Source: Pedobacter sp. HDW13 (GTDB lineage Bacteria > Bacteroidota > Bacteroidia > Sphingobacteriales > Sphingobacteriaceae). Taken from it: a stretch of 64,000 nucleotides of DNA. The notes under the pieces are model-generated. The model saw nothing but the letters and a program-made list of their open reading frames with translations, was not told where the DNA came from and did not search any database. A program made the translations under genes and the position numbers. Numbering within the stretch: the first letter of the stretch is position 1; each line of letters starts with the position of its first letter. Positions 38,886-48,293 of this stretch are shown one piece after another. The DNA is taken from positions 3,968,001 to 4,032,000 of the forward strand of contig NZ_CP049868.1 in NCBI RefSeq assembly GCF_011303555.1, given 5' to 3'.

Positions 38886-39749
38886 TTATTTCATAATCGC
38901 TTTCAGTTCGTGCCTGTATTCAGATGCACTTTTACCCGTAAATTCTTTAAACAACTTATTAAAGTGACTAAAATTGTTAAAACCACTTTCGTAGGCAATA
39001 TTGGCTATGCTTACCGGTTTTTCTGCCAATAACTTGGAAGCGTGCACCACGCGGTACTCGTTTACAAAATGGGTAAAAGTTTTTTTTGTAATTTTTTTAA
39101 AATACCGGCAAAATGACGGGACAGTCATGCTCGACATTTCTGCAATATCGTGCAAACTGATGGGTTCCTGAAAATGGTCTTTCACAAAGTTGAAGATCAT
39201 GTTAATGCGGTCGTTATCCTGTACCTGCATTTCCATCGAAAAGCCCCGGGCATTTAAAATTTTATAGTCCTTTGCGTTTTCGAGCACTTTTAATACATAT
39301 AATAAGGATAGCAAGCGTTCAAAAGGAGGCTGGTCATCCATCATTTCTATTTTATCGCCCACAAGGGCTTTGGTTTCATTACCAAATGCAATACCACCCT
39401 TTGCTTTATCAAATAATTCCTGAATACCTTTAGTTTCCTGAAGGCCTAAAAAACCGGAGCCCAAAAACTCGGGCTTCATCTGGATTACGGTTTCGTTTTT
39501 ATTGCCTGTATTGGTATCGGTGAAACCGCAATGAGGCAAATTACTGCCAATTAAAATCAAATCACCTTCGGTGTAGTAAGAAACATGACTGCCGATTTGC
39601 CTTTTGCCCGTACCACCGTTTACAAAAACCATTTCAATTTCGGGATGATAGTGCCACAAATGGGCCATGTTGTTTTCATTAGCGATGTATTTCGAGTAAT
39701 AAAAAGAACTCCCGAAAGAAGGTTCGACAACTTCAAAACTTGGTTTCAT
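38886..39749 (-). CDS. AraC-family transcriptional regulator with cupin domain
   Basis: 287-aa regulator. The N-terminal cupin-type ligand domain (about residues 20-110) contains HYHPEIEMVFVNGGTGKRQIG and DLILIGSNLPHC; the C-terminal AraC domain (about 185-285) has two helix-turn-helix units, ISLHDIAEMSSMTVPSFCRYFKKITK and PVSIANIAYESGFNNFSHFNKLFKEFTG. The ATG at 39749 is preferred over a TTG at 39758. AraC-cupin proteins of this type usually respond to sugars and control carbohydrate genes; no such cluster is adjacent. It is divergent from the gene at 39931. Confidence 0.92.
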   Translation of the reverse strand: MKPSFEVVEPSFGSSFYYSKYIANENNMAHLWHYHPEIEMVFVNGGTGKRQIGSHVSYYTEGDLILIGSNLPHCGFTDTNTGNKNETVIQMKPEFLGSGFLGLQETKGIQELFDKAKGGIAFGNETKALVGDKIEMMDDQPPFERLLSLLYVLKVLENAKDYKILNARGFSMEMQVQDNDRINMIFNFVKDHFQEPISLHDIAEMSSMTVPSFCRYFKKITKKTFTHFVNEYRVVHASKLLAEKPVSIANIAYESGFNNFSHFNKLFKEFTGKSASEYRHELKAIMK

Positions 39750-39930
39750 GCTGATCAATTTTATTTACTAAAATACATCAAAAATATGCTGAATTATGTG
39801 TTTTACGAAAATATGACTGAATTGGGGGTAATATAGCATAGATATAGGCCAATATGCAATCGTCTAAACATTAATGCTATATCTACCTTAGTACCATCAT
39901 ATAGTAATTAACTCTTTAAAATATTTGGTT

Positions 39931-40524
39931 ATGAAAAAGTTCTTAAAAATCGGTTTAATAGCAGCGTTATTTTTTACTGCTACGGGTGTACACGCTAACG
40001 ATGATGATTTTACTTTAAAAGTAAAAGGTGAAAAGGAAAAGTTTATCCGTTTTTCTGCAGACAAAGCAGAAGATCTAAATTTATCATTGGTAGGTGCCGA
40101 TGATGAAGTATTGTTCGAAGAAAGCATTCATGCTTCTGCAACAACAAGTAAAGTATATGATTTAAATGCACTTCCTGATGGGAAATATGTGCTAAAAGTA
40201 GAATCGGAATCTAAACTTGCAAAATATAATGTAGTAATTGAAAATGGTGAGGCAATTGTTTCTGAGCCAAAAATTGCAAATGTATTTAAACCGGTTTATA
40301 CTAAAACAGACGATGTAGTTACGCTTAGCTTAAACAACCTGGATAAAAGCCCAATCGAAGTAAAAGTTTACAACGAATACAACGACGAGGTTTATGCAGA
40401 ATCATTTAAAGATAAAGCTCAGTTAACTAAAAAGTTCAATATCAGCAAAACAGATTCAAGATCGTTAACTTTCGTAGTAAAGTTTAAAGATGAGAGTTTT
40501 GTTAAAACGATCGAAACTTACTAA
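39931..40524 (+). CDS. Hypothetical secreted protein
   Basis: 197-aa protein with a signal peptide (MKKFLKIGLIAALFFTATGVHA). The start at 39931 is the first ATG; a TTG six bases earlier is less likely. The mature part is two beta-sandwich-like halves, about residues 25-105 with DFTLKVKGEKEKFIRFS and DLNALPDGKYVLKVES, and 106-197 with VVTLSLNNLDKSPIEVKVYNE. It resembles DUF3244-like or T9SS-sorting-domain-like beta modules but lacks a clear sorting motif. The function is unknown. It is divergent from the AraC gene. Confidence 0.7.
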   Translation: MKKFLKIGLIAALFFTATGVHANDDDFTLKVKGEKEKFIRFSADKAEDLNLSLVGADDEVLFEESIHASATTSKVYDLNALPDGKYVLKVESESKLAKYNVVIENGEAIVSEPKIANVFKPVYTKTDDVVTLSLNNLDKSPIEVKVYNEYNDEVYAESFKDKAQLTKKFNISKTDSRSLTFVVKFKDESFVKTIETY

Positions 40525-40577
40525 AAACTAACAGCTAATTGATTAGGGAGATTGTCGGATAGATAATCTCCTTTTTT

Positions 40578-41174
40578 TTAGCCCAGCCTTTTCCAGGACC
40601 CTTTGTCATCAAGAATTTTTAAGTAACTCTTATAGGGCTCCTTGGCGTGATAAAGTTGATACAGCTGATCGGTTAGAGCTGTGAGAAAGTTGAAGAAAAT
40701 GGAGAAGTCTTCTTGCAAGTTGTAAAGCCCACCCCACTCATTCAATATTAAACTTAATATTCTTTCATCCCTGGTGGTGATCGAAAATTCAAGATTAGGT
40801 GAATCAGCATCCGTTTTTTTGTAATAGTCGTGCTGTAGTCCACCCAATTGTCCTATTTCCCTCACAGGTACCTGAATGGAATGTATTTCAGAAAATAGGA
40901 CGGTTCCAAAACTAGCACTATTAAAGCCTTCTTTGCTTAGAGAAATAGTTTCTGTCGACTGTCTTTCGGAGGCTGCTTTAAACAATTTGTAAATGGCTAT
41001 TAATGTTAATGGTAAGTAAATTAGCAATAGCCAAGCTGGGAAAATCGGGTGCGAATTTGGTAATAAAACAAGGGTGGTACCAGTTAGTGTAACAGTGAGC
41101 AAGGCAGCAAAAAACCAAAGCAGTATAGCTGGAGTTTTTTTGCTGTTGTTAAAACGGAAACGATAGCTTTTCAT
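40578..41174 (-). CDS. Hypothetical two-helix membrane protein
   Basis: 198-aa protein with two transmembrane helices close together (about residues 16-38 and 45-66) and a cytosolic C-terminal part of about 130 residues with the helix-rich LQEDFSIFFNFLTALTDQLYQLY. No recognised family. It is transcribed alone; the stop codon lies about 55 bp from the convergent gene at 39931. The 41175-41398 part of the next gap is AT-rich with no gene. Confidence 0.65.
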   Translation of the reverse strand: MKSYRFRFNNSKKTPAILLWFFAALLTVTLTGTTLVLLPNSHPIFPAWLLLIYLPLTLIAIYKLFKAASERQSTETISLSKEGFNSASFGTVLFSEIHSIQVPVREIGQLGGLQHDYYKKTDADSPNLEFSITTRDERILSLILNEWGGLYNLQEDFSIFFNFLTALTDQLYQLYHAKEPYKSYLKILDDKGSWKRLG

Positions 41175-41398
41175 AAAATAAAATTCGACATAATTTTTTG
41201 ATTCCTTTATCAGAATTAACGTATGACAGTTTTATTTAGCCTGCATCTTTAGATTTAATAGCATTTGATGGAGGTCTGAAAGGTGTCTTATTACTCATCT
41301 TCAATAGTTTCTTTACATATTACTTCGTAAAATAAGATGATTTTTCGCGGTGCTATAGGGGCACATTCATCCAGTACCTCATATATTCTGATTAATCG

Positions 41399-41429
41399 TT
41401 TGATTTTAAGAAATATATTGTTACTTTTG
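41399..41429 (+). promoter_or_regulatory. Promoter of the rpsF-rpsR-rplI operon
   Basis: A -33 box TTTG (41399-41402), a 19-base spacer and a -7 box TACTTTTG (41422-41429) match the Bacteroidota primary sigma factor consensus TTTG / TAnnTTTG. Transcription would start near 41435, 47 bases before rpsF. Confidence 0.8.
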
Positions 41430-41432
41430 CAT

Positions 41433-41452
41433 CCCCGTAATATACCTCGGGA
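41433..41452 (+). promoter_or_regulatory. rpsF leader hairpin, candidate S6:S18 binding site
   Basis: Immediately after the predicted start site, CCCG (41434-41437) pairs with CGGG (41448-41451) around a TAATATACCT loop; an extra ATCC/GGGAT pairing is possible. Leaders of rpsF operons in many bacteria bind the S6:S18 complex through a hairpin with a conserved CCG and A-rich/ACC loop bases, and autoregulate the operon. The match is by structure and position only. Confidence 0.45.
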
Positions 41453-41481
41453 TTAAAAAATTAAAAACATAATTTATAACA

Positions 41482-41838
41482 ATGAATCAGTACGAAACTG
41501 TTATCGTTCTAACCCCGTTGTTATCTGAAGAAGCTGCGAAAGAGGCATTAGCTAAATTCAAAGCGATTCTTACTGATAACGGTGCCGAAATTATCCAGGA
41601 GGATAATTGGGGTTTGAGAAAATTAGCGTATCCAATTGACAAAAAGTCAAATGGTTTCTTCAACTTAACTGAATACAAAGCTTCAGGTGATTTGATCGCA
41701 AAATTAGAGCTTCAATTAAAACGCGATGAGCGTGTGTTACGTTTCTTAACTATCCGTTTAGACAAACACGCTGTTGCTTACAATGAGAAAAAGCGTAGTG
41801 GTGCTTTTAACAAAAAAACTAAGGAGGTTGCAGCGTAA
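41482..41838 (+). CDS. rpsF: 30S ribosomal protein S6
   Basis: 118-aa ribosomal protein S6, which binds the central domain of 16S rRNA with S18. The opening [22 protein letters not shown] and [21 protein letters not shown]-like core, then [22 protein letters not shown], are diagnostic. It is the first gene of the rpsF-rpsR-rplI operon; its stop codon overlaps the rpsR start in TAATG. Confidence 0.97.
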   Translation: MNQYETVIVLTPLLSEEAAKEALAKFKAILTDNGAEIIQEDNWGLRKLAYPIDKKSNGFFNLTEYKASGDLIAKLELQLKRDERVLRFLTIRLDKHAVAYNEKKRSGAFNKKTKEVAA

Positions 41839-42101
41839 TGGCAAGAGAACAAATTCAATACGTAACTGCCCCTAAAGTAGAGGATAACCGTAAAAAATAT
41901 TGCCGTTTCAAGAAAAACGGAATTAAATATATCGATTACAAGGATGCAAACTTCTTGTTGAAATTCATTAACGATCAAGGTAAATTATTACCACGCCGTT
42001 TAACTGGTACTTCGTTAAAATTCCAACGTAAAGTGGCTCAGGCTGTAAAACGTGCCCGTCACATCGGTTTGTTACCTTTCGTTGCTGATCAATTAAAATA
42101 G
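41838..42101 (+). CDS. rpsR: 30S ribosomal protein S18
   Basis: 87-aa ribosomal protein S18, partner of S6 on the 30S platform. It contains [39 protein letters not shown] and the basic C-terminal [17 protein letters not shown], both standard. There is one cysteine near residue 18 but not a full zinc-binding set. The start ATG overlaps the rpsF stop; rplI follows 12 bp later with a GGAGG-like ribosome site. Confidence 0.97.
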   Translation: MAREQIQYVTAPKVEDNRKKYCRFKKNGIKYIDYKDANFLLKFINDQGKLLPRRLTGTSLKFQRKVAQAVKRARHIGLLPFVADQLK

Positions 42102-42113
42102 GAGGCTAGAGAT

Positions 42114-42557
42114 ATGGAAATTATTTTAAAACAAGATATTAAAGGCCTTGGTGAGAAAGATGATGTAGTTACAGTAAAGCCAGGTTTTGGCCGTAACTAT
42201 TTAATCCCTCAAGGATTTGCTGCATTGGCTACTTCTTCTGCTAAAAAAGTATTAGCAGAAAACTTAAAGCAAGCTGCTTTTAAACAAGATAAAATTAAGA
42301 AAGATGCTGAAGGTGTTGCTGAGCGTTTAACTGCTGTTAAACTTTCAATCGGTGCTAAAGCTGGCGAAAGCGGAAAAATCTTCGGAGCGGTTAACACCAT
42401 CCAGATTGCTGAAGCATTAAAAGCTCAAGGCTTTGATGTAGACCGTCGTCGTATTACTTTCGAAACTGAACCTAAATTTGTTGGCGAATATGTTGCTAAC
42501 TTAAACTTACACAAAGAAGTTAAAGTTCAAGTTCCTTTCGAAGTAGTTGCTGAATAA
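42114..42557 (+). CDS. rplI: 50S ribosomal protein L9
   Basis: 147-aa ribosomal protein L9. The N-terminal rRNA-binding domain has MEIILKQDIKGLGEKDDVVTVKPGFGRNYLIPQGFA; a long connecting helix (about residues 45-78) and the C-terminal domain with KIFGAVNTIQIAEALKAQGFDVDRRRI follow. The length and domain order are normal. Last gene of the operon, with a strong terminator at 42577. Confidence 0.97.
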   Translation: MEIILKQDIKGLGEKDDVVTVKPGFGRNYLIPQGFAALATSSAKKVLAENLKQAAFKQDKIKKDAEGVAERLTAVKLSIGAKAGESGKIFGAVNTIQIAEALKAQGFDVDRRRITFETEPKFVGEYVANLNLHKEVKVQVPFEVVAE

Positions 42558-42576
42558 GCATTCTTTAAAGAATCAT

Positions 42577-42616
42577 AAAAAAAAGGCTTTTGAGTTTTCT
42601 CAAAAGCCTTTTTTTT
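42577..42616. terminator. Terminator of the ribosomal protein operon
   Basis: Perfect stem AAAAAAAAGGCTTTTGAG (42577-42594) and CTCAAAAGCCTTTTTTTT (42599-42616) with a TTTT loop, 19 bp after rplI. It also serves the convergent SDR gene. Confidence 0.9.
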
Positions 42617-42674
42617 ATGAATAGATGTGAGATTTGAGGAATGCCAACGCGTGCTAAATCTTTAATCTCAAATC

Positions 42675-43382
42675 TCAGATTTTCCTATCCCTTCGGGTTG
42701 TTGGCCTTATTTCTACCTTACTTGGCAAGGTTCTGGCTGGCATGGACAATAAATCTACCAGGAGCTTGCCCATATCTTCAGGCTGTATTTTCCAGGAATC
42801 GGCCTCCGCATCGGGGTTGTGGTCGTTAAAATGACTGGCTACCGAACCCGGCATAATGGTGCTTACCTTAACGCCGTATTTTCTTAAATCTAACATTACT
42901 GCCTGTGTAAAGCCGGTTAAACCAAATTTACTGGCATTGTAAGCCGAACCGCCTGCAAAGAAGTTAGTGCCTGCCAAACTCGAAATGGTGAAAATATGCC
43001 CCTGTGTTTTTTTGATTTCCTCTACACTGGCTTTAATACTGTAAAAAACACCGGTTAAGTTGGTATCAATAATTTCGTTCCATAAATTGATGTCCAGTTC
43101 ATCAATGGGAGCGAAGTGTCCCACACCTGCGTTGGCAATCAGTACATCCAGCCGCCCCCATTTCTGAATAATCAGGCTTACTGCTTCCTGTTGCGATTTA
43201 AAGTCTTTAACATCGGCTTCAATAGCCAATATATCGCCATGAGCTACTAAACTGGATGCCGCCTTATTGGCTGCGTCAATTGTTCTGCTGGTTATGGCTA
43301 CTTTATAACCGTCTTTTAAAAGGGCTTCGGCAATACCGAGCCCAATTCCTTTACTTCCTCCTGTAATTAATGCAACTTTCAT
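42675..43382 (-). CDS. Short-chain dehydrogenase/reductase
   Basis: 235-aa classical SDR oxidoreductase. The nucleotide-binding motif TGGSKGIGLGIA is at residues 7-18, NAGVG near 85, and the catalytic Ser and YxxxK appear as SSLAG...YNASKFG (tyrosine about 148, lysine about 152). The C-terminal TTRRDRKI tail is short. The specific substrate is not readable; Bacteroidota homologues are often annotated as sepiapterin- or 3-ketoacyl-ACP-reductase-like. It starts 30 bp after the stop of the DUF1080 gene on the same strand. Confidence 0.9.
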   Translation of the reverse strand: MKVALITGGSKGIGLGIAEALLKDGYKVAITSRTIDAANKAASSLVAHGDILAIEADVKDFKSQQEAVSLIIQKWGRLDVLIANAGVGHFAPIDELDINLWNEIIDTNLTGVFYSIKASVEEIKKTQGHIFTISSLAGTNFFAGGSAYNASKFGLTGFTQAVMLDLRKYGVKVSTIMPGSVASHFNDHNPDAEADSWKIQPEDMGKLLVDLLSMPARTLPSKVEIRPTTRRDRKI

Positions 43383-43412
43383 GTTCTCTTAACGTATATC
43401 TCTCAAAAATGT

Positions 43413-44225
43413 TTACTTAGATTTTGTGGTGGCAGGTATCGGGAGCTGTATGATTTCGATATCTTTAAAATCAACTGGTTGCCCTTCGCTTTGCAGGGCG
43501 ATAAAACCTGATTTAAGTGCTTTACCGTCTATCTTAATTTTGGGGTCGAAGCGGTTAGCTACGCCTCCGCCAATCTGGGGTTTGCTGTATTGCAGCACGG
43601 TATCGCCGTTAATGATGTGGGTAACCAGCGAATCGCCCAATACAATCAGCTCTGCCGATACCCACTGGTCGCCATCGTAAGTTTTTGATCTCGAATCTAA
43701 ACAATGACCAGCGAACATTTTGCCGTTATAAAAAATTTCAGTGCCTGGTGAACACATGTTGCCGGTAGGGCGTGGCCTGCCATCGCTCAAACCACCTAAA
43801 AACTGCATTTCAATTGAAATTGGCCAATCCTGTTCTTTAGGCATTGTTTTTGGATCCTGCGAATGGAACATCACACCGCTATTGCGCAAGGTATAACTGG
43901 GTGCACCTTTTTGCAGCTCACCAACCATGCGGTATTTTAATTTTAAATGATAGTATGAAAAAGGTGTTTTATAGTAAAGGTGGCCAAACTGATCGTTAAA
44001 ATCGCCGTACTGATCGTAACGCACTTTAATAATGCCATCTTCTACGCGGAAAGTATTCCCGAAGTTTACATTGTAATCATGGTGGTGGATTTTAACGTTC
44101 CAGTCTTTAATGTCTTTCCCATTGAAAAGTGAAGTCCACTTGCCATTGCTGGTGCTTGTGTTTTTTGTGGTGCTGCAACCCCATAAAAGAGTCAGCATAA
44201 AAAAAAGGTATCCGAGTTTCTTCAT
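43413..44225 (-). CDS. DUF1080 (3-keto-disaccharide hydrolase domain) lipoprotein
   Basis: 270-aa lipoprotein. The start at 44225 gives MKKLGYLFFMLTLLWGC with a lipobox; an ATG at 44252 would add nine residues. The mature part is one DUF1080 domain (concanavalin-like sandwich; 3-keto-disaccharide hydrolase family) opening with WTSLFNGKDIKDWNVKIHHHD and containing YRMVGELQKGAPSYTLRNSGVMFHSQ and a C-terminal GFIALQSEGQPVDFKDIEI. Such proteins act on 3-keto-glycosides in the periplasm or at the surface. It may be co-transcribed with the SDR gene. Confidence 0.87.
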   Translation of the reverse strand: MKKLGYLFFMLTLLWGCSTTKNTSTSNGKWTSLFNGKDIKDWNVKIHHHDYNVNFGNTFRVEDGIIKVRYDQYGDFNDQFGHLYYKTPFSYYHLKLKYRMVGELQKGAPSYTLRNSGVMFHSQDPKTMPKEQDWPISIEMQFLGGLSDGRPRPTGNMCSPGTEIFYNGKMFAGHCLDSRSKTYDGDQWVSAELIVLGDSLVTHIINGDTVLQYSKPQIGGGVANRFDPKIKIDGKALKSGFIALQSEGQPVDFKDIEIIQLPIPATTKSK

Positions 44226-44363
44226 CTGTGTAAATTTGAATCCAAAATACATAAAATCGGGTCATTTAATTTTATTCCAGTATTTAATTTACAAATGAGA
44301 AGATGATTAATAAATCTTTCCGCTTACATTTTCCTTTTCCATACCTTTAATTACCTTTGCGCT

Positions 44364-45092
44364 ATGGCGAAAACCCGGACAACCAAAACGAAAAGTAAAG
44401 CAAAACACCCGCTTTTAAAGAAGATTACCAACATTGCATCGAAGGTGTTTTTATACTTTTTGCTGGTTTCTGTTCTTTGGGTCATTGCACTTCGCTTTAT
44501 TAACCCACCCATCACCTTGCTGATGGTTTTACGCAACATTGAGCGTAAAGCTGATGGAAAGCCTTTTAAAACCGAAAAAAAATGGGTTGATTTCGATGAG
44601 ATTTCGGATAATATGAAACGTGCAGCGGTATCGGCCGAAGATCAGTTATTTTTAAAACATATCGGCTTTGATATGAAAGCAATCGAAAAAGCTTTTGCCA
44701 GTAATGCAAAAGGTAAAAAAGTAAAAGGAGGGAGTACCATTTCGCAACAGACAGCTAAAAATGTATTCCTGTGGCCAGGTCGTTCTTGGATTAGAAAAGG
44801 GTTTGAAGCTTATTTTACACTATTAATTGAATTGTTCTGGAGCAAAGAACGCATCTTAGAGGTTTACCTCAATGTAATCGAAATGGGTGATGGCGTTTAC
44901 GGCGCTGAGGCTGCTGCACAAGAATATTATGGCAAATCGTGCACTAAATTAACCAAAAAACAAGCTGCCTTGATTGCTGCATGCTTTCCTAACCCTTTGC
45001 GTTGGACACCCAAAAATGCAACTCCTTACATCAGGCATCGCCAGTATCTGATATTAAGAAATATGAATAGGCTGGGGCCGCTTGATTTCTAA
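44364..45092 (+). CDS. mtgA: Monofunctional biosynthetic peptidoglycan transglycosylase
   Basis: 242-aa GT51 glycosyltransferase that polymerises lipid II into glycan strands. A basic N-terminus (about residues 1-22) is followed by a transmembrane anchor (about 27-53) and the GT51 domain with the catalytic AEDQLFLKHIGFD (about 90-102), GGSTISQQTAKNVFLWPGRSWIRKG, and SKERILEVYLNVIEMGDGVYGAEAAAQEYYGKS. There is no transpeptidase domain. The length is standard for MtgA. Divergent from the DUF1080 gene and convergent with the AsmA-like gene. Confidence 0.95.
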   Translation: MAKTRTTKTKSKAKHPLLKKITNIASKVFLYFLLVSVLWVIALRFINPPITLLMVLRNIERKADGKPFKTEKKWVDFDEISDNMKRAAVSAEDQLFLKHIGFDMKAIEKAFASNAKGKKVKGGSTISQQTAKNVFLWPGRSWIRKGFEAYFTLLIELFWSKERILEVYLNVIEMGDGVYGAEAAAQEYYGKSCTKLTKKQAALIAACFPNPLRWTPKNATPYIRHRQYLILRNMNRLGPLDF

Positions 45093-45161
45093 AATGTAAG
45101 ATGTGAAATATAATATGGATAATCGAAATGCAGTTTTCTTCCATCATCCATTATACATCAT

Positions 45162-47581
45162 TTAATCATGATCCTTATTCCATCGGATTTTGATGCCGCC
45201 TTTTTCATCGTCTACTGCTTTTAGGTGCAGCACTATACCACGCATACGGGCTTCTCTTTTTTCCTGTCTGGTTAGGTTTTCATCTCCTTTAGGGTTTCTA
45301 AGCGGAATATCCATGGCTACATTTGTTCCCGAACCTAAAGCATAGGTTCCTTTTACGTTAAAGTTTAATGCACTCGAGCTTATCTGCATTGGGCTGATTT
45401 CTACTTTATCGCCGTTGATGTTTAAGGTGCCATCCAGGTTTTTAATTTCTACATTAGATAAATTACGGTTGGCAAAGGCGAATTTGCCTACTTTGACCAT
45501 CGGCTCGAAATTAACGAGCGCAGCATTATTGAGGTTAAAAACGACCTTACCATTGATAGAGCGGGGCAATATTTTGCCGGTATGCGATATGCGGCCGGAG
45601 ATATTTACCAAAGAAGATAAGTAGCCTTTAAGGTTTTTATTCGTAATGGTGTTTTGCCCGAAATTATCAAAAGAGTAAAAGAAATCTTTAACACTTACAT
45701 GGCTGATTTTGGAGTTAATTTTAAAGCTGTTTGAAGCTGCCTGCTGAATGATATTCCCATCCAAGGATAATTGACCTCCGGCATGAGCCACACTGATTTT
45801 ATTGAAGAAAATGCCACCTCCCCGAAGCGATATGTCGGCATCGAGGTTTTTAGCCATAAACTTCTCATAAATAGCCTTATTAACCGTTAAGCGGATATTC
45901 ATTTGCGAGAGCTCTAAAACATTACTCAACTCTTTAGAAACCACCTGTTTATTTCCGCTGGATTTTGTTTTTTTAGTTGTTCTGGGGCCCAAAAAAGGTA
46001 AAAACTCTTTTAAATATAGCTGTGGACTGGTCATCTTCAGGTTAACCAGTATTTTTTCGGGAGCGGTATAATACAAGTTAGCAAAATTAGCAATATTGCA
46101 GTTTACGTTGAGCTCGCTTTTGCCTAGCTGGAAGTGTCCGTTTTGTATAGATAAGTTGTTTTGGTTGAAATCGATATCTAATGCACTTTTTATCAGATGC
46201 AGGTTCCGTGGTATGTAAAGGATATCGGCATTAGCAATCCTGATTTTACCTGAAACCACTGGTTTGGTGAATTTGAAATTATCGATATCGGCTTGGCAAT
46301 AAAGTTTTAAATCTGCTGTTCCGTTTTTAAATTCAAAGTCGTTTGTGCCTAATGAATTATTGAGGTTAGAAAGCGGAAACTGCGAAGTAACCAAGCCCGT
46401 GGCAATGGGGCGTGATAGATTATTAACCGTAAAAGTGTCGATTTTTAATGGTGCGTTGAAATATTTTGCAGTGAGTTTATGGAACTTGATGGAAGAGTTA
46501 TCATCGCCAATAATGCCGCCAACTGTATCTCGATTGGTAAACGAACCATCAAAATTACAGGCTGTTAATCTACCTGCTGGGATTGAAACCACATTATCCC
46601 TTACGGTTATACCAACCTTAATCAGCGGGTCGCCATACTTTCCAGATCCATCATCAATAATATTCCCCTGATGTTGATTGGTTTTTCAATGCCAAATTTT
46701 AACAATTTTGAAGAAATATTGGGTGCAAGAAGCAGGGCTACATCTCTGAATAAAATATCGTCAACGGCAATGCTAATGGCAAAAGCCGATTTATCCAGTT
46801 CTATTTTAGCACCGATTTTGAAGGGATGTCCGCCAATATTTAATATTTCAGGATCTAAAATTACCGCATCCAATGCTTTGCTGTAATGTGCAGAGAGTGT
46901 GCCATCTAAAGTTTTGTCTTTTAAAAAACTTCCTTTCCGGGTATTGAAAGCAAAGCTGTTTACCTTGGTTTTTAGCTTAATTTTGCCAGTCCAGCCGCTA
47001 TCGGGGTATTCCATCCGGCCTTGTATCTGATCGATATTAAAGTTGAAGAGCTTGTGCCGCTTTTTGTTATCGAGTACCAGACTTACCCTATTAAAATCAA
47101 TTTTCTTGACTTCAAGCGCCGATGATTTAGTGGATGTTTTTTTCTCGGCAGAAGGTTTACTTTTAAAAATACTGGTATTGCTGTAACCTGCAGAATCGGT
47201 ATAGATATAAATAGCTGCATTGTTAATGGCAATCTGCTTAATGTTTACGTTGCCAACAATAAGCGAAAGTACATTTAGCGATACGTCAATATCCTGTGCT
47301 TTTAAAAGGTCGTGTTTGTGTTGTACCCATAAGCTATCTCTCAACAACACACCATTTAACGATACCGAAACTCCTGGAAAACTTTTCAGGAGGGTAGGCT
47401 CCATGCTGGTAGCCGTTATTTCGCCGTTTAAATTTTTGTTTAGTTGCGATAGGATAGAAGTAAGCACTTCTTTTTTATTGCGGCTAATGTAAAATGCACC
47501 AGCCAGCCAGGTTAAAATAACCAGCACAACCAGAGCAGCTAATATCTTTAAGGAAATTTTGAGCCAGCGTTTCATACACAT
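45162..47581 (-). pseudogene. AsmA-family envelope protein gene, frameshifted
   Basis: A gene for an AsmA-like protein of about 806 aa, which in related bacteria is a large inner-membrane-anchored periplasmic protein linked to lipid transport or outer-membrane assembly. The first part (47581 down to 46622) has one N-terminal transmembrane helix and AsmA repeats (NGVLLRDSLWVQHKHDLLKAQDIDVSLN), ending by running off into LLMMDLESMATR and a stop; the second frame (to 45162) continues the same protein. The frames join near 46665-46668 (a CCCC run on the plus strand) by a single-base loss: the second frame reads GNIIDDGSGKYGDPLIKVGITV. The rest is intact, so this is either recent decay or a base-calling error. 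Confidence 0.85.
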
Positions 47582-47763
47582 TATTTTGATTTAACCAATA
47601 TAATGCTTTTTGGCTGCTAATTGTTTGCCTGTAAACTAAAATTAACTAAAAATAGAGTTACAGGTTTTAAGAATTTTGATTAGCATTTGGGTTTATTCTC
47701 CCATTAGTTGTACTTATAAAAAGGTATATTAAGTACAGCATACCGCTATAGCTTTAAATATGT

Positions 47764-48243
47764 TTAAAGCAAGTGTGCAAAAACTGTAGAGTGCCAGCTA
47801 TTTTTAAAGGGAACTTCCCATTTGCTCTCCAAATCTGCCAGTGTTTGCACCATGTTGTTAAAAACAATCGTTTCTGGTGTAATCTGCTTAATGTTTACCA
47901 ATGTTTCGAAATCTTCCTTGCCCTGAACTTTCACCTCATCGTCAATGCGGTAAGCAATATTGAAACGATTAAAAAGATCAACGTGGTATTCGCTTTCGAT
48001 CTCCTTAATTAACCTAACCGAGCTATCGATAGAGCATCCGGTAACACCGGCCTGGCTTTCATCAACAGTGAGGATAATAAAAAAGCCATAACGAATTTCT
48101 GCCTTTGCCAGCAATTCATTACCATGTGCTTTCCATTGGTTGGTAAAAGCTGCTAATTTATTCAGGATCTGGTTTTCTTCAATTGAAGAAAACTTGCGAT
48201 CGCTTTGGTATATCCAAACTCTTGATTGTGGAGAAAAACTCAT
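47764..48243 (-). CDS. Conserved hypothetical protein
   Basis: 159-aa cytosolic protein of a Bacteroidota-specific family that databases often mislabel as an ABC transporter ATPase; no Walker motifs are present. Typical segments: FSPQSRVWIYQSDRKFS, FTNQWKAHGNELLAKAEI, FIILTVDESQAGVTGCSIDSSVRLIKEIE and a C-terminal NSWHSTVFAHLL. The start at 48243 (ATG) is preferred over an upstream TTG. Divergent from the secreted-protein gene at 48294. The function is unknown. Confidence 0.8.
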   Translation of the reverse strand: MSFSPQSRVWIYQSDRKFSSIEENQILNKLAAFTNQWKAHGNELLAKAEIRYGFFIILTVDESQAGVTGCSIDSSVRLIKEIESEYHVDLFNRFNIAYRIDDEVKVQGKEDFETLVNIKQITPETIVFNNMVQTLADLESKWEVPFKNSWHSTVFAHLL

Positions 48244-48293
48244 ATACAAATTTATGATTTTAATTAATTTGGTGTGTTTAAAACGCTAGCCAT

